Positions 62,777 through 64,000 of a DNA stretch of 64,000 nt are shown one piece after another (the stretch's first letter is position 1; each line of letters begins with the position of its first letter). Under the pieces are notes generated by a model, which was not told the DNA's origin, made no database searches, and was given only the letters and a program-made list of their open reading frames with translations. Source of the stretch: Leminorella grimontii ATCC 33999 = DSM 5078 (GTDB taxonomy: Bacteria; Pseudomonadota; Gammaproteobacteria; Enterobacterales; Enterobacteriaceae). The translations under genes were made by a program, and so were the position numbers. The stretch lies in assembly GCF_000439085.1 (NCBI RefSeq), contig NZ_AUUA01000001.1, forward strand, positions 372,001 through 436,000, read 5' to 3'.

Positions 62777-64000
62777 TTAGGCGTTAGCCTTCATCTTCAT
62801 CGGTTCATGAATGGTTAACAGAATAATGAACGTCAGAATCGAAATTCCCGCCATGAAAAAGAACACGTTGTTCCAGCCGTAGTGGTCAAGGATTAGGCCT
62901 CCAATAAACGGTGTCGCCGCACCGCCCAGCTGTCCGCCCATGTTGACCAGTGCGTTGGCGACCGGGAACTTTTCTTTGGCGATAAACGACATCGGGTACA
63001 CCATGTAGGCGGAGAAGCCAATGCTTAACAGCAGGCCGGTCATAAACAGCAGCAGGGCGCAGACTGCGGGATTAGCCGGTGTATGGATTAACAGCAGCAT
63101 CATGATGGAAGTTGAGATCGCTGAAATCATCATGCCCGGTTTTCTCCGCTTGCCCAAAAACTTGTCTGACAGCACGCCGCCGAGCAGGTTGCCCAACACT
63201 GCGCCGACCCAGGGGGCGGCGGCGACAAAGCCCATGCCGATAACGGAAAGGTTCTTCTCCGTTAGCAGATAGGTCGGGATCCAGGCGAGAAGCAGGCTGG
63301 AAATCCCTAACTGGAAGCAGTAGCCTAGGCTGCATCCCCACACGTTCCACGACTGGCAGATGCCTTTAGTGGTCTCCAGTAGCTTGATCTCTCTTACTCT
63401 AATGAGTGAATCCAGTACGGCGATCTTTTTATACTCGTCCTTTTTCGATGCTGTGCTTTCGGTACCGTTCGCCTTTTCGTTAATCAGGTCAACTTCGGCC
63501 TGATTGGTGAATTTTGAGCGTTCGGGGCGGTCGGCGACGAAAGTATACCAAAACAGAGGAAGCAAAATGCCGGAAATGGCGAAGAAAAGAAAAACTTCTT
63601 TCCATCCCCAGGCGGCAATGATGACGGCGCCGACGATGGGCGTAATAACCGGCCCCAGCTTGATGGAGGAAAGGAATATGCCGGAAGCGATGCCTTTCTC
63701 TCGAGAGGGAAACCAGTTATTGATAGTTGACGTGACGCCAATCGGCAAGGGGCCTTCGGCAACGCCTAACAGAACGCGGCATATTTTAAGCTGCAGAATG
63801 GAACTGACCATGCCGGTCATTCCCGTCACCAGCGAAGTCAGAACCATGGAGGTAGTAAAGACCTTGCGTACTCCGAATCGGGAAATTAACCACGCTGACG
63901 GCAGTTGGATTAGCGCATAGGCTATGAGGAACAGGCTGACCAGCGCGCCTGCTTCGGCGTTAGTCATGGAGAATTCCTTTCGGATAAACGGCAGGGCGAC
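62777..64000 (-). CDS. MFS transporter, anion:cation symporter type (5' end beyond the window)
   Basis: At least 407 residues; the reading frame stays open to the right edge, where codons upstream of an internal methionine (VALPFIRKEFS) continue the classical first loop of ACS/ExuT/GudP-type carriers. So the methionine at 63967 is not the start. Seen: SAWLISRFGVRKVFTTSM, GVAEGPLPIGVTSTINNWFPSREKGIASGIF, and a final MFS half. Likely substrates are organic acids or sugar acids; not assignable. Confidence 0.85.
   Translation of the reverse strand, partial: VALPFIRKEFSMTNAEAGALVSLFLIAYALIQLPSAWLISRFGVRKVFTTSMVLTSLVTGMTGMVSSILQLKICRVLLGVAEGPLPIGVTSTINNWFPSREKGIASGIFLSSIKLGPVITPIVGAVIIAAWGWKEVFLFFAISGILLPLFWYTFVADRPERSKFTNQAEVDLINEKANGTESTASKKDEYKKIAVLDSLIRVREIKLLETTKGICQSWNVWGCSLGYCFQLGISSLLLAWIPTYLLTEKNLSVIGMGFVAAAPWVGAVLGNLLGGVLSDKFLGKRRKPGMMISAISTSIMMLLLIHTPANPAVCALLLFMTGLLLSIGFSAYMVYPMSFIAKEKFPVANALVNMGGQLGGAATPFIGGLILDHYGWNNVFFFMAGISILTFIILLTIHEPMKMKANA

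Noticed and set aside
62777-63967. Complete MFS transporter starting at 63967
   Set aside because: The frame continues to the window edge with residues typical of the first transporter loop, so the gene is truncated by the window.

Overview
The window is chromosomal DNA of an enterobacterium. Mfd, LolCDE, NagK, CobB, Ndh, YcfP, NagZ, LpoB, HinT, HolE, TyrB and YajD are all close to their E. coli counterparts as I remember them, and hinT-lpoB-nagZ-ycfP-ndh keep their usual order. The accessory content (reductases for tetrathionate, TMAO and sulfite, plus cobalamin synthesis) suggests a sulfur-respiring, H2S-producing member of the Enterobacterales. A Budviciaceae-type organism such as Leminorella would fit, but that is a guess. 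I see no rRNA, tRNA, CRISPR array, prophage or insertion sequence.

Layout. 1-3077 is the 3' end of a cobalamin operon (end of cbiP, then cobU-cobS-cobC-cobT). 3314-5372 is an AT-richer quorum-sensing cassette (luxR, an rsaM-like gene, luxI) lying between cobT and the corrinoid adenosyltransferase gene at 5435-6034. tyrB follows. 7502-11682 is the torYZ pair for TMAO/N-oxide respiration behind a region with CRP-like and FNR-like sites. 11949-16581 holds an M20 peptidase, an amidohydrolase and an amino-acid permease. 17040-25076 is a dissimilatory sulfite reduction region: MccA/SirA octaheme cytochrome with the diagnostic CX15CH haem site, a periplasmic rhodanese, a CcmF/CcmI pair, and a ferredoxin plus cytochrome b (PhsB/PhsC type) without a molybdoenzyme subunit, preceded by a 39-codon ORF. 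26877-34433 is the tetrathionate locus ttrBCA with divergent ttrSR.

34540-42569 holds metabolic and small genes: a D-threonine aldolase-like enzyme with its divergent LysR regulator, a UspF-type protein, two small genes, a nucleoside salvage operon (DeoR-HTH/PfkB-kinase fusion, nucleoside hydrolase, MFS transporter) and holE. 43313-46003 is an autotransporter after a 743-base AT-rich gap. 46303-62707 is mostly housekeeping. The last gene, an MFS transporter on the minus strand, runs off the right edge.

How it fits together. Tetrathionate reduction yields thiosulfate, thiosulfate reduction yields sulfite and sulfide, and MccA reduces sulfite to sulfide, so the window carries two of the three enzymes of a full tetrathionate-to-sulfide route plus an electron-transfer module typical of the third. 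CRP/FNR-like dyads lie upstream of torYZ, near ccmF, upstream of ttr, upstream of ndh and beside a small gene near uspF. The most interesting points are the sulfite region with its unusual electron-transfer partners, the LuxR-RsaM-LuxI cassette inside cobalamin genes, the HTH-kinase fusion with phased upstream repeats, and several short genes below usual annotation cut-offs. All functional statements are by recognition of protein sequence; no search was run.
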